DNA of 64,000 nt from Chalara sp. BL73 (GCA_918026815.1 CAKJVC010000088.1:1550001-1614000); one strand, 5' to 3'; positions 22,217 to 34,804 are shown, counted from the stretch's first letter. Made by a program: numbers and translations. Notes: generated by a model not told the origin, from the letters alone.

Positions 22217-24353
22217 ATGTCGTCAAAGCGCTCATCAAGGAATATCAGCCGGCGAGATCTCAATAAAGATGCAGATATAGTTGGTTCCTCTCCCTCTCGC
22301 CCAACCAAACGAAGACGAACCGTACGTCGACACCCCTCTTTTTTGTTGATTGTAAGCATCGCTAACACGAAGCTCTAGGCTGCCGAGCGTGTTGAGGAAC
22401 CTGTCGCAGCACCAGCAGTTGAATCTGCTCCCCTCCCGATCGATCGCAGCGGGATCAATATGGACGATGACCAATTGGTTGTCGCAGTCTCGCAGATACT
22501 CCGCTTGCCTGAGTACCCAGTCATGGTCAGTACCGAACATGCGAACGCCTTGCACCAGGAGAAGAATACAGTCGAAGCTTTCGCGAAGCTAGCCGGGAAG
22601 GAATGGACGTATTATATTAAGGATGTCAAGAATTATATTGGACGAAAACCCGTTGATCAGACTGATGAGGAAATTGCGTCTTACAAAAAGTTCCCGCTGC
22701 AAATCGACCTTGGTCCAAACAAGACAGTATCCCGATTTCACGCCTTACTCTCATTCGATAGGGAGCATCAGTGCTGGACAATTGTAGTCAATGGCCGAAA
22801 TGGTGTCAAAGTAAATGGCAAGACTCTTCGGAAAGATGATGCAATGAAGCTCGTTAGCGGCCATGTCCTCGAAATTGGAGGAGTGGAAATGATCTTTGTA
22901 CTTCCCGACCCAGAAGGAAATGAGAAATACCTTAGCCTTGACAAACAGTATCTTCGCCGGGCTGGACTTATCCAAGAAGCTCCGGTTGGAGATGACACAA
23001 CAAGTGATGAGGAGGCTGATGGAAGAATGGACCTCCTCAATTATCGTCGCCAAATTGCTCCGCAAGCACTGGCTCCTGCTCCCCCAAATTATCAGCGAGA
23101 TAACTTGCGCCCTGGAACACCAGGATCCGCTCAATCCAGACCATCTCAGTCAATGGTCGGCAGATCACCTTATGCTAACGGCACGATGGTTATGAGTGAC
23201 GACAATATTGACCTGAGTCTCGAATCAAATCGCCACATTAAGCCCACAAAGAGCTATGCCACAATTATTTCTCAAGCAATCTTTTCAGCTCCAAATGAGA
23301 AGTTGACTCTTTCTGGTATCTATCAATTCATTCAGAGCAAGTATGCATTTTATAGGCATCAAAACCCAGCGGGATGGCAGGTAAGTGTATTTTTGCATAT
23401 ATGTGGTAGTCTAGCGCTGATTCTTTTAGAACTCAATCCGACACAATCTCTCCCTAAACAAAGCCTTTATTAAAGTGGCTCGTACCACCGACGAACCCGG
23501 CAAGGGCATGAAGTGGACGATTAGCCCCGACCACCGTGATGAAATGTTGAAGCTCTCGCAGAAAGGCGGACGTGGTGGACATCGTTCCTCGTCTGTGCCC
23601 AGCTCTCCTGCTGTTCCTGGGTATGTGAATCGATCTTCCACATATATTCCAAGTGGTGACCCTGGCGCCGCCATCAAGAACTCATCGCCTCCTGGCTCAC
23701 CCCCTTTAAATTCCTATTCATCACATCATGGACCACATATCACACCTGTTCGAGGAGGGCACCTATTGACATCAAATCAAGACAACTCACCTGGTGATGG
23801 GAGTCCATTGCCTCGCCCCCGCCGGGCTCTAGGCGCTGCATTCAGCCTCTCTGACAACAACCCGGGCTCTCCTACAGTTCTGTCCTCGTCATACCAACAA
23901 GATGAAAATACCTCTCTCATCACTCCAGCTCCTCATCGTGTTCATCCTCGTCTGGTCCCCCCTAGCACTGCCCAACGGCCTAGCCAAGTCATGCCAACCA
24001 GTTCCCCTGCGCCTTTCTGGAAGTATGCGGATGCGGATGTTACTCCTATGAAAGGAGCATCGTTCGAGTCGAGTCCTATTAAGGATAGCAAGGCACATTC
24101 CTCCATCATTCCACCAAGTAGCAGTCCTCTTCCACACCGTGCTGTAAGCCCAACCAGAAGTGGTACGCCTACGAAGCGAGATCTTCCAAAGGTAGAGGAA
24201 GAGCGTGATGAAGAGGAACAACAGTTCGATCTGACCAAGTAAGTTAATATTATAGGTTTTTATAGTTTCGGCTAACATTATCTCAGGGGTTTTCAAAGCA
24301 TTGGCTCATATCACGGAAGCAATGCGGGAATTTTTCGTTCGAGTCGTTCTTGA
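22217..24353 (+). CDS. FKH2: FHA-domain forkhead transcription factor (Fkh1/Fkh2 type), four exons
   Basis: Cell-cycle and developmental regulator combining a phosphothreonine-binding FHA domain with a forkhead DNA-binding domain. Exons 22217-22321, 22379-23380, 23430-24238 and 24287-24353 give 660 residues. The first exon encodes a basic Ser/Arg-rich start with KRRRT. The FHA domain spans about 112-210 ([20 protein letters not shown]). The forkhead domain spans about 321-411 ([14 protein letters not shown], then [16 protein letters not shown]), with the second intron between GWQ and NSIRHNL, inside the recognition region. The tail is Ser/Pro-rich with many SP/TP sites, as expected of a CDK target. 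A stop directly after DLTK at 24242 is probably intronic: GTAAGT and GCTAAC...CAG signals join a last exon reading [12 protein letters not shown] and ending in RSSRS. FKH2 rather than FKH1 is a naming convention, not proven. Confidence 0.9.
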
Positions 24354-25030
24354 TTTCTCATCACGCTAGTCCCTCTACAGGATGTTCCTCACTCGGCCTA
24401 GCACTTTCTCTCGTTCTCTGTTTAGTTTTGCTTTTCGGATATTACAAGTCATTTCTTGCATAGCGCTTAGGAGGGTCTATTTTATTGTATAAATACGTCT
24501 GGTTGTGTTTCTGCGGAGGTGCATTGTCGAGAACATATCTTCTCAGGGTGTTCCGGAAGGAGGCGTCTGTAATTTAAGGTGGGCGGCCTTTATTTTGTAG
24601 AATAATCTGGGATGGCGGACTTGCTATAGCGGATATTGCGTTGGCTTTTTAGCGTGACTCTCTATTACGTAGCTTTTACGGTAAACCTTGAATACGATCC
24701 GCATTGTGTTTATGGGCCCAAATGTGAGTAACGTGATCTGGAGGGAAGAGTTGTATTTTCATACTATAGCATAATGATGCATCACATCTAACCAAACCGA
24801 ACCGACTAATATACAGTATATGCAATACAGGAAGAAAATTAAACGCATCATCAACTCGGCCGTGGGAGTGGATCAGGTCATAATAATGTACAACCTCGGA
24901 GAGTCTAACTCCACCCAATGCCTTCCGTTCCTTTTTGTCTACTTTTGTTCTCCCCTGTTCGTCCCCTTCCGTTTAAAGTATACCAGGATAGCACCATATA
25001 TGAGATGAGATGAGACGGTATAGATTACAT
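24354..25030. other. Convergent intergenic region
   Basis: 677 nt between the 3' ends of the forkhead gene and CLU1. No gene was recognised; it is likely 3' UTR on both sides. Confidence 0.4.
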
Positions 25031-28000
25031 CTATTTCGCAGCAGCAGACGATCCGCCCCTGCGCTTAGGATTGCTGCGTCCTGGCGCCTTCTTCCCTGGC
25101 GACTTGGTCTTCTGGTCTGTTCCCTCAATGAACTTCACTAGCTCGCTGATAGTCCTAGAATCTAAAGCTTTGTTTGGGCTTCGCCCGCTCGCAGCCTCGA
25201 CCGTTTGGCCGACCTGCGGTTGAGGACGCGTTTGCCCGATGAGTTTCGATGTTCCTTTAAGTGCTTGGCGGGCTTTAAGGTCTTTATTATGTTTGGCAAT
25301 GGAGACGGCGTTTTGCGTCAGTTGCTCCAGCCAGTTCTCTGCTTCTTTGGTATTCTTGTTGTCCGCGCCAAGCTCGTGCAGGAATATGTTGTAGGACTCC
25401 CGCATGCGGTGCACAGCGGTGTGGGAGTCACTATCTAAAGCTAGGGCTTGCGCAAGCTGAAAGAGCAGGGTTGCGGCATTGATGCTAGACTTGCCGTAGG
25501 ATTCTTCACAGATCCTGAGTGAAGCTTCGAACCAAATTCTTGATGAGTGATATTCCTTGAGATGTTGAAGCATCACAGCCGCGTTATTAAGGGTGGTGAT
25601 GCTGTCAGGGTGACCTGGGCCGTATATAATCTTCCAGATTTCGAGGGCGTGAGAGATATAGCCTAATGCCTCCTTGGTCGAGCCGAAGGCATGCAGGAAG
25701 AGACCAAGATTGAGGTAGCTGAGGAGTGTTTCGTTGTTGTCTACACCGAGAGTCCGCTCAGAGACAATGACAGCCTTCCGAGCGAGCTCGACGGCAATAT
25801 CTTTCTCCTCAAGCTGGTAGTAGATCATGGACAATGAATTGTAGACGCGAGCAACTTCTGGGTGGATAATGCCATAGATTTGTTCGTGCAGCGAGAGAGA
25901 CTCTAACAACAGTTCGCGACCTAAGTCCTTCTGATTCTGCATAATAGAGATTCGACCTGCTTCTAGGGCTTCTTCAGCTAACGAGCTTCGTGGGGATGCC
26001 TCTTTTACTACTGGGGTGATATTGAGGATGTCACCTGGCAAGAATGTGACAGCGGCAGCAGTGCGTATTGAAACAACTGATGCTGGAGAGCCATCCCGAG
26101 CCTTCTTCTTCTTCTTGCTACTCGTGCTCTTCTCGTTATCCTTGGAGGCTGATCCGTTCGTAGGAGTTGTTGATTCTGCAGCACCGCTCGGGCCTGCCTT
26201 CGTAAATTGATATTGCTTCAGCTCAAGCTGAAGTCCAAGTTTTAGTGACACCTCTCTCAGCAGCTGTAGGTGTTTAATATCTGACACCCATTTAGAGTCA
26301 ATAGTGTATTGAAAACGGGAACGGATCTGATGCTCAATCTCTTTCTTCAAACTCTCTGGTGTTACCTCCTGGAATCCGAGGTCGGCCTCAGGGTAAAGCA
26401 AAGCGAAGTCCTCATCGACCTCTGCCTTAGGCTTTGAGTTGAATTCACTGCCAAGTAGACAGTTCAGCAGATGGACGATCGCAGAGCTTGTCAAAGGCAC
26501 TGGAAGATATTTCAAGTATTTGCCTGTTACATGTTTGAAAGCTCGAGATATCATCTCTTGTATAGCAAGAATACGAAGAGATTCCAGTTTCTTGCTATCA
26601 GCAAGCTCAGCTACTTTACCAACATATCTGATGTTGATACCACGTTTGTGTAGCAGTCTGGTCAAGGATTGCCCATCCATTGGGAATCCCACATCACCCT
26701 CGGTCAGGTCCTTGACAAGCTCAGGCAGGACACTGCTCCGGAGGAACTCGCCGGCTTGTCGAACTTCCTTCTCATCTTGCTCCCATTCTGCCTTTTCTTC
26801 TTTAGTCTTCGGCTCTTGACCACTAAATGCATCAGGGTTCAACGCAAACTCGAAATTTGCGATATCTATCCTATCCTGCTCACTGTCTTCACCCTCAGCA
26901 GACTTCTCGGCTTCCTTATCTTCGCTCTTCGATTCAGATTCCGTGTCTTTGTTGGAATTGTCTTCAATCTGCTTCTCTGTGGATCCCTTTTGTGCTTGCC
27001 GTTTCTCCACCTCCCCATTCACCCAAACACGCATTTGACTCTTCCAGTAGGCATCCACAAGCTCCGGCCGCAACACGGTCATTCTATGCGGATATGCATT
27101 ATCAACAGCGCCATTGGTTCGCTCCGGGCTGTTGACAGCAGTACCGCATTCTTCCATCCACAAAATGTCGAGAGGTGTCACACGGTACAGATCGAGAACG
27201 TATTTTCTTCCATCAGTTCCGAGAAGACCCTTTGTTTCTACACTGCCTTCAAGCTCAAATCGCTTGCCCTCCTTGTCCCAAACCGCATGCTTCTTGATCT
27301 TCAGAGCCTTAGACAGTGTCTCGAACACAGATACGAACTTCTCATCTGCAGCAACCACATCTCTACCGTCAACTCCCCCATAGTCAATCTGATTCTCATC
27401 TGGATCTCTCTGCTTGAAAATACCTGGGACAATACTTTGACCGACAATGCGCTTTCCTAGATAATCAACCACAACAGTTCCTGGTGTGAAAAGACCATCG
27501 ATGTCTAATTGATTAACCATACGAACACCCATAACATCCTTTCCTGTCGCAGCTCTTGCAGCTTCGTCTCCCCCCTCAGATGCGAATGTCCCTACCCCAT
27601 CAGCGCCAAATGAGAAAAATATGTTGTTATACACGAATATTTGAGCGTCTCGGGTTTCGGTAGGATTCAATGGCGCTACTTCTCCCCGGGCCACCAGAAT
27701 GGCGCCTCGAGCGGCAGCATCGTTGTAATCCGCGAAGAGCTTTGAGGTTAGGCGCTCACGGAAAACTCGATCCTGCACAGTGTCCTTCGGAAGCTCTCGA
27801 GTCGACTGGAATTCCTCGTTCCAATCTCTCAGAGTTTCCGCATTCTCAATACCACCAACCAAGTAACTCTCCTGAGTTCGAGCTATATCTGATTCGTGGT
27901 TGGCCAAGGAAGATACTGAGGATGGGACTATCCATGGGTTCGCAGGAGCTGCATTTGTGATTTGGAAATGCGCCAAAGGCTCTTTCGCAGCTTGATGATC

Positions 28001-29046
28001 TAAATACTTTTGGAAAGACGCATCGAATGATGTAGAGAGTTCGCTAATGAGATTGAGGAGGGAATGTGCTTTGTGGGCTTTTGGGGCGGCTCGGGGGAAT
28101 GGGTCGAATTTATTACTGGACGATTTATTGACATAAAAGCCCGAAACGTGAGAAGTAATCTGGTACTGCTCTCCTTCATTAGTAGTGACCAAGAGGTAGA
28201 GTAAGTGACCCTTCTGTCGGAGATGGTATGGTGGAGGATTCCAAGGTGATATAGCTATCGACTTTACGGTCTTAGGTGCCGCCTCGTGAGTTTTCGCTAC
28301 CAAATTTGACAGATCTCCGGGCGACTGAAATTCGTAATCAGTAAAAGCTTGTGTGTTAGAGGCAGAGGCGGCAGATGTAACAGAGTCTATAAGAGATGTG
28401 CCCGATGATATTCCGTGTAGGGTATCGGTCCGGTCTCCAGTAGCCCCAATAAGTTCCCGTATACGGATAACATGTAGCCGTGCCTCCTTCTCTGTGTATG
28501 GGTCCTCAATAAGACGTATTTCCGAGTCCGTAGTCAGATCTTTAACATCTGACAATTGAACAAAGTCGTTTATCCTCTCTCCTTTGTGTTCGAGATGGAA
28601 ACAGGAATATTGAAAGGTGCCTGGGAGTTCGATGATCGATTGGCGGACATCATGCATCTGCTCTTGCGTCGAAACCTGTCACAGTTAGAAACGTGGTACA
28701 CAAAGATTGTCTGCAGATGCTAACGGTGATCTGAATTGTCTTTGGCTCTCGAGGTAAGTGAACCTTGAGTTGAAATACAGCTATTCTGTCTGTTAGCAAA
28801 TATCCCTCTTGATATCTTAGAATAGCAGAAGTTCGTACTATCGCCTTGCTCCCCTGCATCTTCCTGGTCCTTGGTCCCGTTCATTTGAGGCTCGTCGGCC
28901 ACCTTTTTCGAAGTTACAGCTGACCCATTTTGCAAATCTAATGTTTAATATCATTAGTATTATGACCCTACGTATCAATTGGCCATCTAGGGTCAAATAT
29001 TGAAGCTTTATATACGTTACGTACCTGAAGACACGGCGTCATTCAT
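25031..29046 (-). CDS. CLU1: Clustered mitochondria protein Clu1 (eIF3-associated, TIF31)
   Basis: Cytosolic mRNA-binding protein required for normal distribution of mitochondria; reported to associate with eIF3. Four exons: 29046-29025, 28937-28839, 28780-28725 and 28675-25031, 1273 residues, typical of the family. The three small 5' exons supply MNDAVSSDLQNGSAVTSKK..., then a CLU-N strand FQLKVHLPREPKTIQITVS that runs into MHDVRQSIIELPGTFQYSCF. The central CLU domain is about 320-570 (ELPKDTVQDRVFRERLTSKL, EVAPLNPTE, YNNIFFSFG, PYHRMTVLRPELVDAYW-like), then the eIF3/CLU-central region. TPRs are at about 960-1150 (VARVYNSLSMIYYQL, LLSYLNLGLFLHAFGSTKEAL). Acidic and Lys/Ser-rich linkers separate the domains. 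The C-terminus is basic (KAPGRSNPKRRGGSS). The third intron uses a weak GTTAGC donor. Reading only the long exon would lose 65 residues at the N-terminus. Confidence 0.93.
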
Positions 29047-29606
29047 TTTTTGCAGAACGATTCAAAGATGTCGGGATTAAAGTATTAAACAGCGTAAGGC
29101 CGGTAAAGAAAGCAAGTGATAATCCAGATGGAGAAGGAGAGAAGGGAAACTTGTATGATACAGCAGTACTTAGTAAAAGTACAGTTCAGGCGAGAATATT
29201 AGGAGAAGAAAGTTTAAAAGACCACGAGAGCATCCATGTTAGAAATTTTTGGAGCACCGAGCTTCCGGAAAATTGCCGGCTCTCCTAACCCGGTCCGAAG
29301 GCAACCAATGACTAGCCGTAGATCCACTTTTAATTGTTTACATAACTACCAATTATCAACAAAAACAATAGATAAAGACAAAGTCCAGTCACATTTACCT
29401 ACATCACTTGAATCAGTTGCAGCTATCTTACATATAGTTCATAGCTCATTGCAATCAGAAATATATTCGAAATCGTTCTGCGTCAACATTCCATAAATTC
29501 TGGCTGCTTTGCTCTTTTGAGGTTACTGTAAATGTTGTCAAAGTTAGTAGTAATGATGAGTTGCGTGTGTCACAATGGCTAACTTCTACTGCTAGGAACG
29601 TTTGTT
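29047..29606. promoter_or_regulatory. Divergent promoter between CLU1 and the AT-hook gene
   Basis: 560 nt, AT-rich. A CTAAC...TAG stretch just before 29597 resembles a splice acceptor, so the plus-strand gene may have a 5' UTR intron. No gene is contained here. Confidence 0.4.
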
Positions 29607-32312
29607 ATGGATAGCCGCGGATTTGCTACCTACCCAGTAGGCTTTACTCCGGTGCGGCGACGGCCCTCTACAATAAATTCAACTCAATTAAAGGCGGAAC
29701 CAGAAATAGAGTGGACAGCTAAGAGATGTAATCGGTTATTGAGGGCGCTCTCCTCAAGGGTTGCACTTCTGAAGAAAGATCTGTATAAGGTACAGCACTG
29801 TACGCCGGAACAAACCTCTATACAAGATCCTATAGCCAAAGCAGAACGAAAGCGCGGTTGTGGAGAAGGCGATAACGAGGAATGGAATGCTAGAAAGAAA
29901 CAATTGAAACGTGTAAAGCGGACATACTCGGCAAGACCAGGTCGGCCATCAAAAGTTACGATTGAGCCTAAGCGACGGTCAAGACCTTGGTTGTCTGGAG
30001 ATAGGTTTATTCCGGGTGATATATCAGTTCCCACGCCAGTTCTCAACCGGGCGAGGGGTGAAATTAGTGTAGTGGAAAGAACTTCACCACTTTCGTTTGA
30101 TGAGGATGTTGATAGTATCCAGCAACAGGCGGCAACAAAGCCAAGAGGACGACCAAAGATTAATGAAGGTGATGGGCAGCACCGGCTCGCTGGATCCATG
30201 CGGGAATTGAAGAAAAAGCTCTCGATGAGTCAGTACAGCGTCTATGAAGGGATATATCATGGATTAGAAGCTTTACTTCGAGCAACAGTGTCATGCAATC
30301 CTAACCAGAAAATGCATGGACCTCAATCGTTACTCGCCACATGTCTGCGAGCTGTTCCTCAATACATCTCTTTGGAAGAAGAATTTCATGAAAAGGAGTT
30401 GCTGGGAGTAGGGAGGAGTATAGACAACAAAGATATATCAACCGAAGTTTATAATGATCTGGAAGCGTTTGGATCCCACGGCCATGGTTGGAAGCAACTT
30501 AAGATCGTTGTTAGATCCCATGGTACCAAAGTCCTCAGTGACGCAATTCTCGCAGGACTGTTAGACATTGGGTTCTGTGGCATCTTGATTAGACTCTGCA
30601 CAGAATTATCGGCGAAGACGGAGGCCGAATTACTACTCTCGTCATTGCTTTATTCAAATGCGATTGCCGCCCCAACAAGCATATATACACGTTTTTGCGA
30701 TGATAGATCAGCTCTACCGCTATCTATGCTATGGAGATATTCAGAGATACAAAATTCGATATCATTCAAATATAGACAGTTAGCGGACATGATTGCGGAA
30801 GACCGACTCCCTCTTGGCTGGCTGGCTACGAAAGAATTCAGTCTCGTATGGGCACGAGCTATCCAAGAACTTTCCTCGCCGGCAGTCAATGCACAAGTCA
30901 TTAGATTCTTCGGGTTTGCACTTGGTAGGCTCGCCCTATTGCCGGACCGCGAAGGCCACCACGGTTCGGATCGAGAATTCCTCCCTATAGAGGCTGCAAA
31001 GCAGGTGTTTTCGGGCCTGCTCACCACAATATCATCTATTGTGGTTTTGAGTAACAATGCGTGTAATCGAAGTATGAACTCAACTAGCGCGACTGATTTA
31101 CTGGACTATAGACACCTAACATGGCTCTTACAGAGCTGTCTATTGCATTGGAAGGTTTCCGGCAGTTCAACGACGCAAGGCACTCTTCTACTACTGGCAA
31201 ATGCCGCGATCCAATCCGAGACCACTAACACCACCATGAATCATGATCTTGCTGAGCTTCTTGTTAGCCAACTCCGAAACGACAAGAACGCGTCACAATT
31301 CTCGTCCACTGGTGTTGATCCTAACGTTTTCATATGCTCCATCGCTCGATGCTGTGGCAGAGGCACTCGGACGTTGGGTTTCGATCATCTCAAACAGATT
31401 CATATGATATTGGAGTCATTGGCGACGCACGCCAGAGAACCCAGCGAGCGAACCGTTTTACAAGAGTTAATTGTTGACAGCGCATTTGCATTTGCACAAC
31501 AAATGTCAGATAGTAAAATTCTTGACTACGCCACAAAGACAGAGGCGAAGTTCCATGTCATCAAAACAAAGCTCGCTACTGGAGCAACACCGAAGAGTGT
31601 TTGCGGGTTTCGATGGGAGGAAGGCATCAGTGAATGGGTGACTGCGACCCCTGCGGCGCATAAGAGAAAACTAGGTAAGGCAAAAAGGATACAAGAGATA
31701 AAAGACGACAAGGAAGGCGAAACACCATCTCGATCTCCATCCCCTCAGCCATTGGCAAATAGCACGTCATCTAGAGGACGATCGCCGACACGGAAATCTG
31801 AGGCTGGTGACGAGGAGTATGATGATTCTAGATTTCCGTTATCCATAAACAAGCCCCAGATTATCATCAAGTCCAAGGGAATGAGCCTCAGTATGTCTTT
31901 GGAAAATGAGTCAGGAACGAATTCCCTCGAAAGCCAGAGCTGTGATGATTCCTTCACCTCAGTCAGATCTGTTTCAACATCAGCATCGCACTCAAACGTC
32001 ACCAGCCCCCGTTCAAGAAGCCGAGCTTCAATGCGGTCTCGCGGCAGTTTCCGAAATAGGCCACAGTCCAAAAATGAGACTCCCAAGCAGAGTGATGATG
32101 AGCTTAGTTTTTGTGAGGCTTCCTCTCAAGAGGAGCTTGTATTGAGGGACATTACCAATAGAAAAGAGTTTATAAGTCGACGACGCTGCGGAAAGGCGAG
32201 TAAACTCCCGCTGAAAATGAATACTGGGACAGATCCCATTAAGAAGAATAAGGTATCAGCGGTCACGAGAAGAGTTGTTGTAGAGGATAGTGAAGATGAG
32301 TTGTGTATATAA
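29607..32312 (+). CDS. Uncharacterised nuclear-type protein with two AT-hook-like motifs
   Basis: I do not recognise this gene. It is a single open frame of 901 residues. Residues 35-60 are a basic amphipathic stretch (WTAKRCNRLLRALSSRVALL). Two minor-groove AT-hook-like cores are visible: ARPGRPSK at about 109-116 and KPRGRPKI at about 178-185, in a strongly basic context with nuclear-localisation-like runs (RKKQLKRVKR). Residues about 200-660 look alpha-helical and folded (SVYEGIYHGLEALLRATV, GWKQLKIVVRSHGTKVL, QVIRFFGFALGRLALL), suggesting a helical-repeat domain. The C-terminal 200 residues are Ser/Arg-rich (SRSPSPQ, GRSPTRKSE, SPRSRSRASMRSRGSFR), ending in an acidic EDSEDEL. The layout suggests a chromatin- or DNA-associated protein; that is inference from composition. 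It shares a divergent promoter with CLU1. Confidence 0.8.
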   Translation: MDSRGFATYPVGFTPVRRRPSTINSTQLKAEPEIEWTAKRCNRLLRALSSRVALLKKDLYKVQHCTPEQTSIQDPIAKAERKRGCGEGDNEEWNARKKQLKRVKRTYSARPGRPSKVTIEPKRRSRPWLSGDRFIPGDISVPTPVLNRARGEISVVERTSPLSFDEDVDSIQQQAATKPRGRPKINEGDGQHRLAGSMRELKKKLSMSQYSVYEGIYHGLEALLRATVSCNPNQKMHGPQSLLATCLRAVPQYISLEEEFHEKELLGVGRSIDNKDISTEVYNDLEAFGSHGHGWKQLKIVVRSHGTKVLSDAILAGLLDIGFCGILIRLCTELSAKTEAELLLSSLLYSNAIAAPTSIYTRFCDDRSALPLSMLWRYSEIQNSISFKYRQLADMIAEDRLPLGWLATKEFSLVWARAIQELSSPAVNAQVIRFFGFALGRLALLPDREGHHGSDREFLPIEAAKQVFSGLLTTISSIVVLSNNACNRSMNSTSATDLLDYRHLTWLLQSCLLHWKVSGSSTTQGTLLLLANAAIQSETTNTTMNHDLAELLVSQLRNDKNASQFSSTGVDPNVFICSIARCCGRGTRTLGFDHLKQIHMILESLATHAREPSERTVLQELIVDSAFAFAQQMSDSKILDYATKTEAKFHVIKTKLATGATPKSVCGFRWEEGISEWVTATPAAHKRKLGKAKRIQEIKDDKEGETPSRSPSPQPLANSTSSRGRSPTRKSEAGDEEYDDSRFPLSINKPQIIIKSKGMSLSMSLENESGTNSLESQSCDDSFTSVRSVSTSASHSNVTSPRSRSRASMRSRGSFRNRPQSKNETPKQSDDELSFCEASSQEELVLRDITNRKEFISRRRCGKASKLPLKMNTGTDPIKKNKVSAVTRRVVVEDSEDELCI

Positions 32313-34804
32313 ACAGTATATTTTTTGGTCTTGGGTACTTCTTGGAATATAGTAACCATATTTCCTCCACACTCTACCTCGATTAGTTATGCGATGCCAT
32401 AGAGTCTGAAGCATGAGGCCAGTATATTCATGAATGAACAGTCTTACCAAGAAAAAGGGGCTCTGAGTTCCAGCTTTCGGTTAAGCACGTGTTGTGGAAG
32501 AGTGACGTTTCGTGGGAAATTTTGAGGCAGCTATAACAAACATATCATTGTTTCTGATGTTACAGGTCTACATAATGCATCCAGGTAGTGAGTTTATGCT
32601 CCAGGCTTTATGATCTTCGATGATTATCATCCAAAACTCGTCAGAAAATCGTTCCTTACTAATAGTTCAAAAGCTTTCCAGTTCCCGCCACAGTACACAT
32701 CCTTGATGAGAAGATTATTCGGGTGGAGGATAGTCGCATTAATATCCTGGCTCGATAGCGACTTCATTTCCACGACTCGAGGCATCACCTCAACGCCTTG
32801 TTTTTGTCTTCCCGTCTTTGCAATATGTGTTTCAAGTCCTACAGGTTTTGAGATTATGAGATGATTTACCCATATTGCGTGAATGAATTTTTGAACCATT
32901 TGCTTTTACACCAAGCCCCCGCTAGTGCATACCATTCAGGCTTGTCTCAAGTCATGCACCACGATAATGGAAGCTTGATCAACAAAGAGTTTAATTACGC
33001 GTCAACCATAACCATAGTCATATCGTCTCTAGGCTGGAAAATAACAGAAGAGTTAAGAGGGAACGCGAACGAGAGTGTCAAACGACAGCATTCTCTCCGA
33101 GACCGTGCCTAGTCCTCGATGGAGCCATTGCCGGAAGTACTCATAGCCAGCTGTAGAAGGTTTATGGCTCCGCATCTGAGGAATGAGGACGTGGCCACAT
33201 ATATGCGCTCTGTACACAAAACTGTTGATGACAACAGAAACCTCTGGCCAAACAATACAAACACGCAATGGTCTTGAAACCATCTGTTGATATCATCTAC
33301 GGCAAAAGTTATTCCTTTCCAGGGTAGAGCCGCCAGTGTTTACCAAGGTTTCCCGGCGGAACTTTCCAAGGCGTGCGTGGACACTATTGATGATGAATAA
33401 TTAATCATTCTCTAGAGGTCAACGGTGTCAGACATGGAACAAAATAGAACAGGAATGGCGCCAACACCATGAATCAAATAGGTCATAACCGGTGGCGCCT
33501 TTTTATTTCATACGAACAAGCCCTGAGAATCACCCATCCGGTAACGATCTCATGACTCTGAATCTCGGTATCGCCATTTAGGAAATTTGTTCTTCCATCC
33601 GCGATTTATGACAAAGGGTGTGATAAGCGAAAAAACCCCAAAAAAACCAGATGGCAGATTCTGGCCGTCCCAGGGGGCGTCGAGATGGTGGTTTCATCAT
33701 GCCCGGAGAATCCATGCAAATATCTATCACCTTTCACCCTGAAACAAAGCTCCACCCCCAATTGGCGAATCAGGGGCAATAAACAAATATCTAGAAACAA
33801 AGTTGGGTGGATCTCATTCGTCAATTCCTGGCTTTTCCTTGTGCCGACGACGTAAAGAGTGGCTAAAGTATAACTCGGAGCCACCGTTCATTCTCAGACC
33901 ACACTGGGCCAAGCTCTCGGTGCACCAAACAGAGATCCGCAGCATCGCATGTTCATGCCATTTTGCTTGAGCAATCTTGGTTTCATGGGCTGCTTGATGT
34001 GTTGAGCTCAGACACTCGATGGAGATGCAAACCCGTTTGGCTCCATCACATTACGCAAGGCGATGCAAGAAGGCATCTGTCGCATGAGATTCTGTACCTT
34101 GCAGGGTAGGTAAACGCCTGCAAAGCTTTCACAAACCATCACCAGTGCCTGACGAGATTGATTAGTGTCTCCACATCTTGTCCATCACCCATTACCCAAT
34201 GCCGCGTAACGCCAATCGCTGTTCCTGCATGGTCTGGTATATGGGGCCGTGGGTTTGTGCGAACCTTCATATCATCTTAACCGCATCCCCATCCATCCCC
34301 TTGGCCCTTGAGAGAGCCCTTCATGTAAACCTGTTCCCACCACTCAACCCCTCCTCACCCCCGATGATCATGTCGTGTTTCCCTTTGATGATTTCCATTT
34401 GATTACTTCTTAGCAAAAGTAGATTATTCCCTGGTGCGGGGACGCTCTCAATTTCTTTTCCACGGCCGGCTTCCAGCAAAATCGAGAACATCAAAACGTT
34501 GCCGGCAAACGACTCGTGTTTATGAAAACTTTTCCACCACAGCATTCAGAGCACCTGCAAAGCTTTTGCTTTCAAGGTTATACAGACTCTAGCTGGCATT
34601 CGCTTTTACACCTCGACGGCCCTATCGCGTCCCTCTGGTGACTTTACATTCGAATATCCTGCTCTCGGCTGGCCATCAACAGGATTATCACATTCATTTG
34701 GATTCTTGAAAAATTGCCAAGGCGATACATTACTATCCGTCGCTGGACCAAGACGACGAGGCTTCTCTTCTGAAATATTGCGGTAACGAACGATTTAAGC
34801 CACT
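32313..34804. other. Long intergenic region, no gene recognised
   Basis: 2.5 kb. Short frames on both strands (for example near 32627-32899 minus and 33606-33884 minus) have no domain and no splice partners. The last several hundred bases before 34805 should be the ferric reductase promoter; I did not find a consensus ATCWGATAA iron-repressor site. Confidence 0.45.

Noticed and set aside
22751..23134. Minus-strand open frame of 127 codons inside the forkhead gene
   Set aside because: Antisense to the FHA-forkhead linker, with no domain or splice context.
26669..27460. 263-codon plus-strand open frame inside CLU1
   Set aside because: Antisense to the conserved CLU domain; hydrophobic runs arise from the complement of acidic codons.
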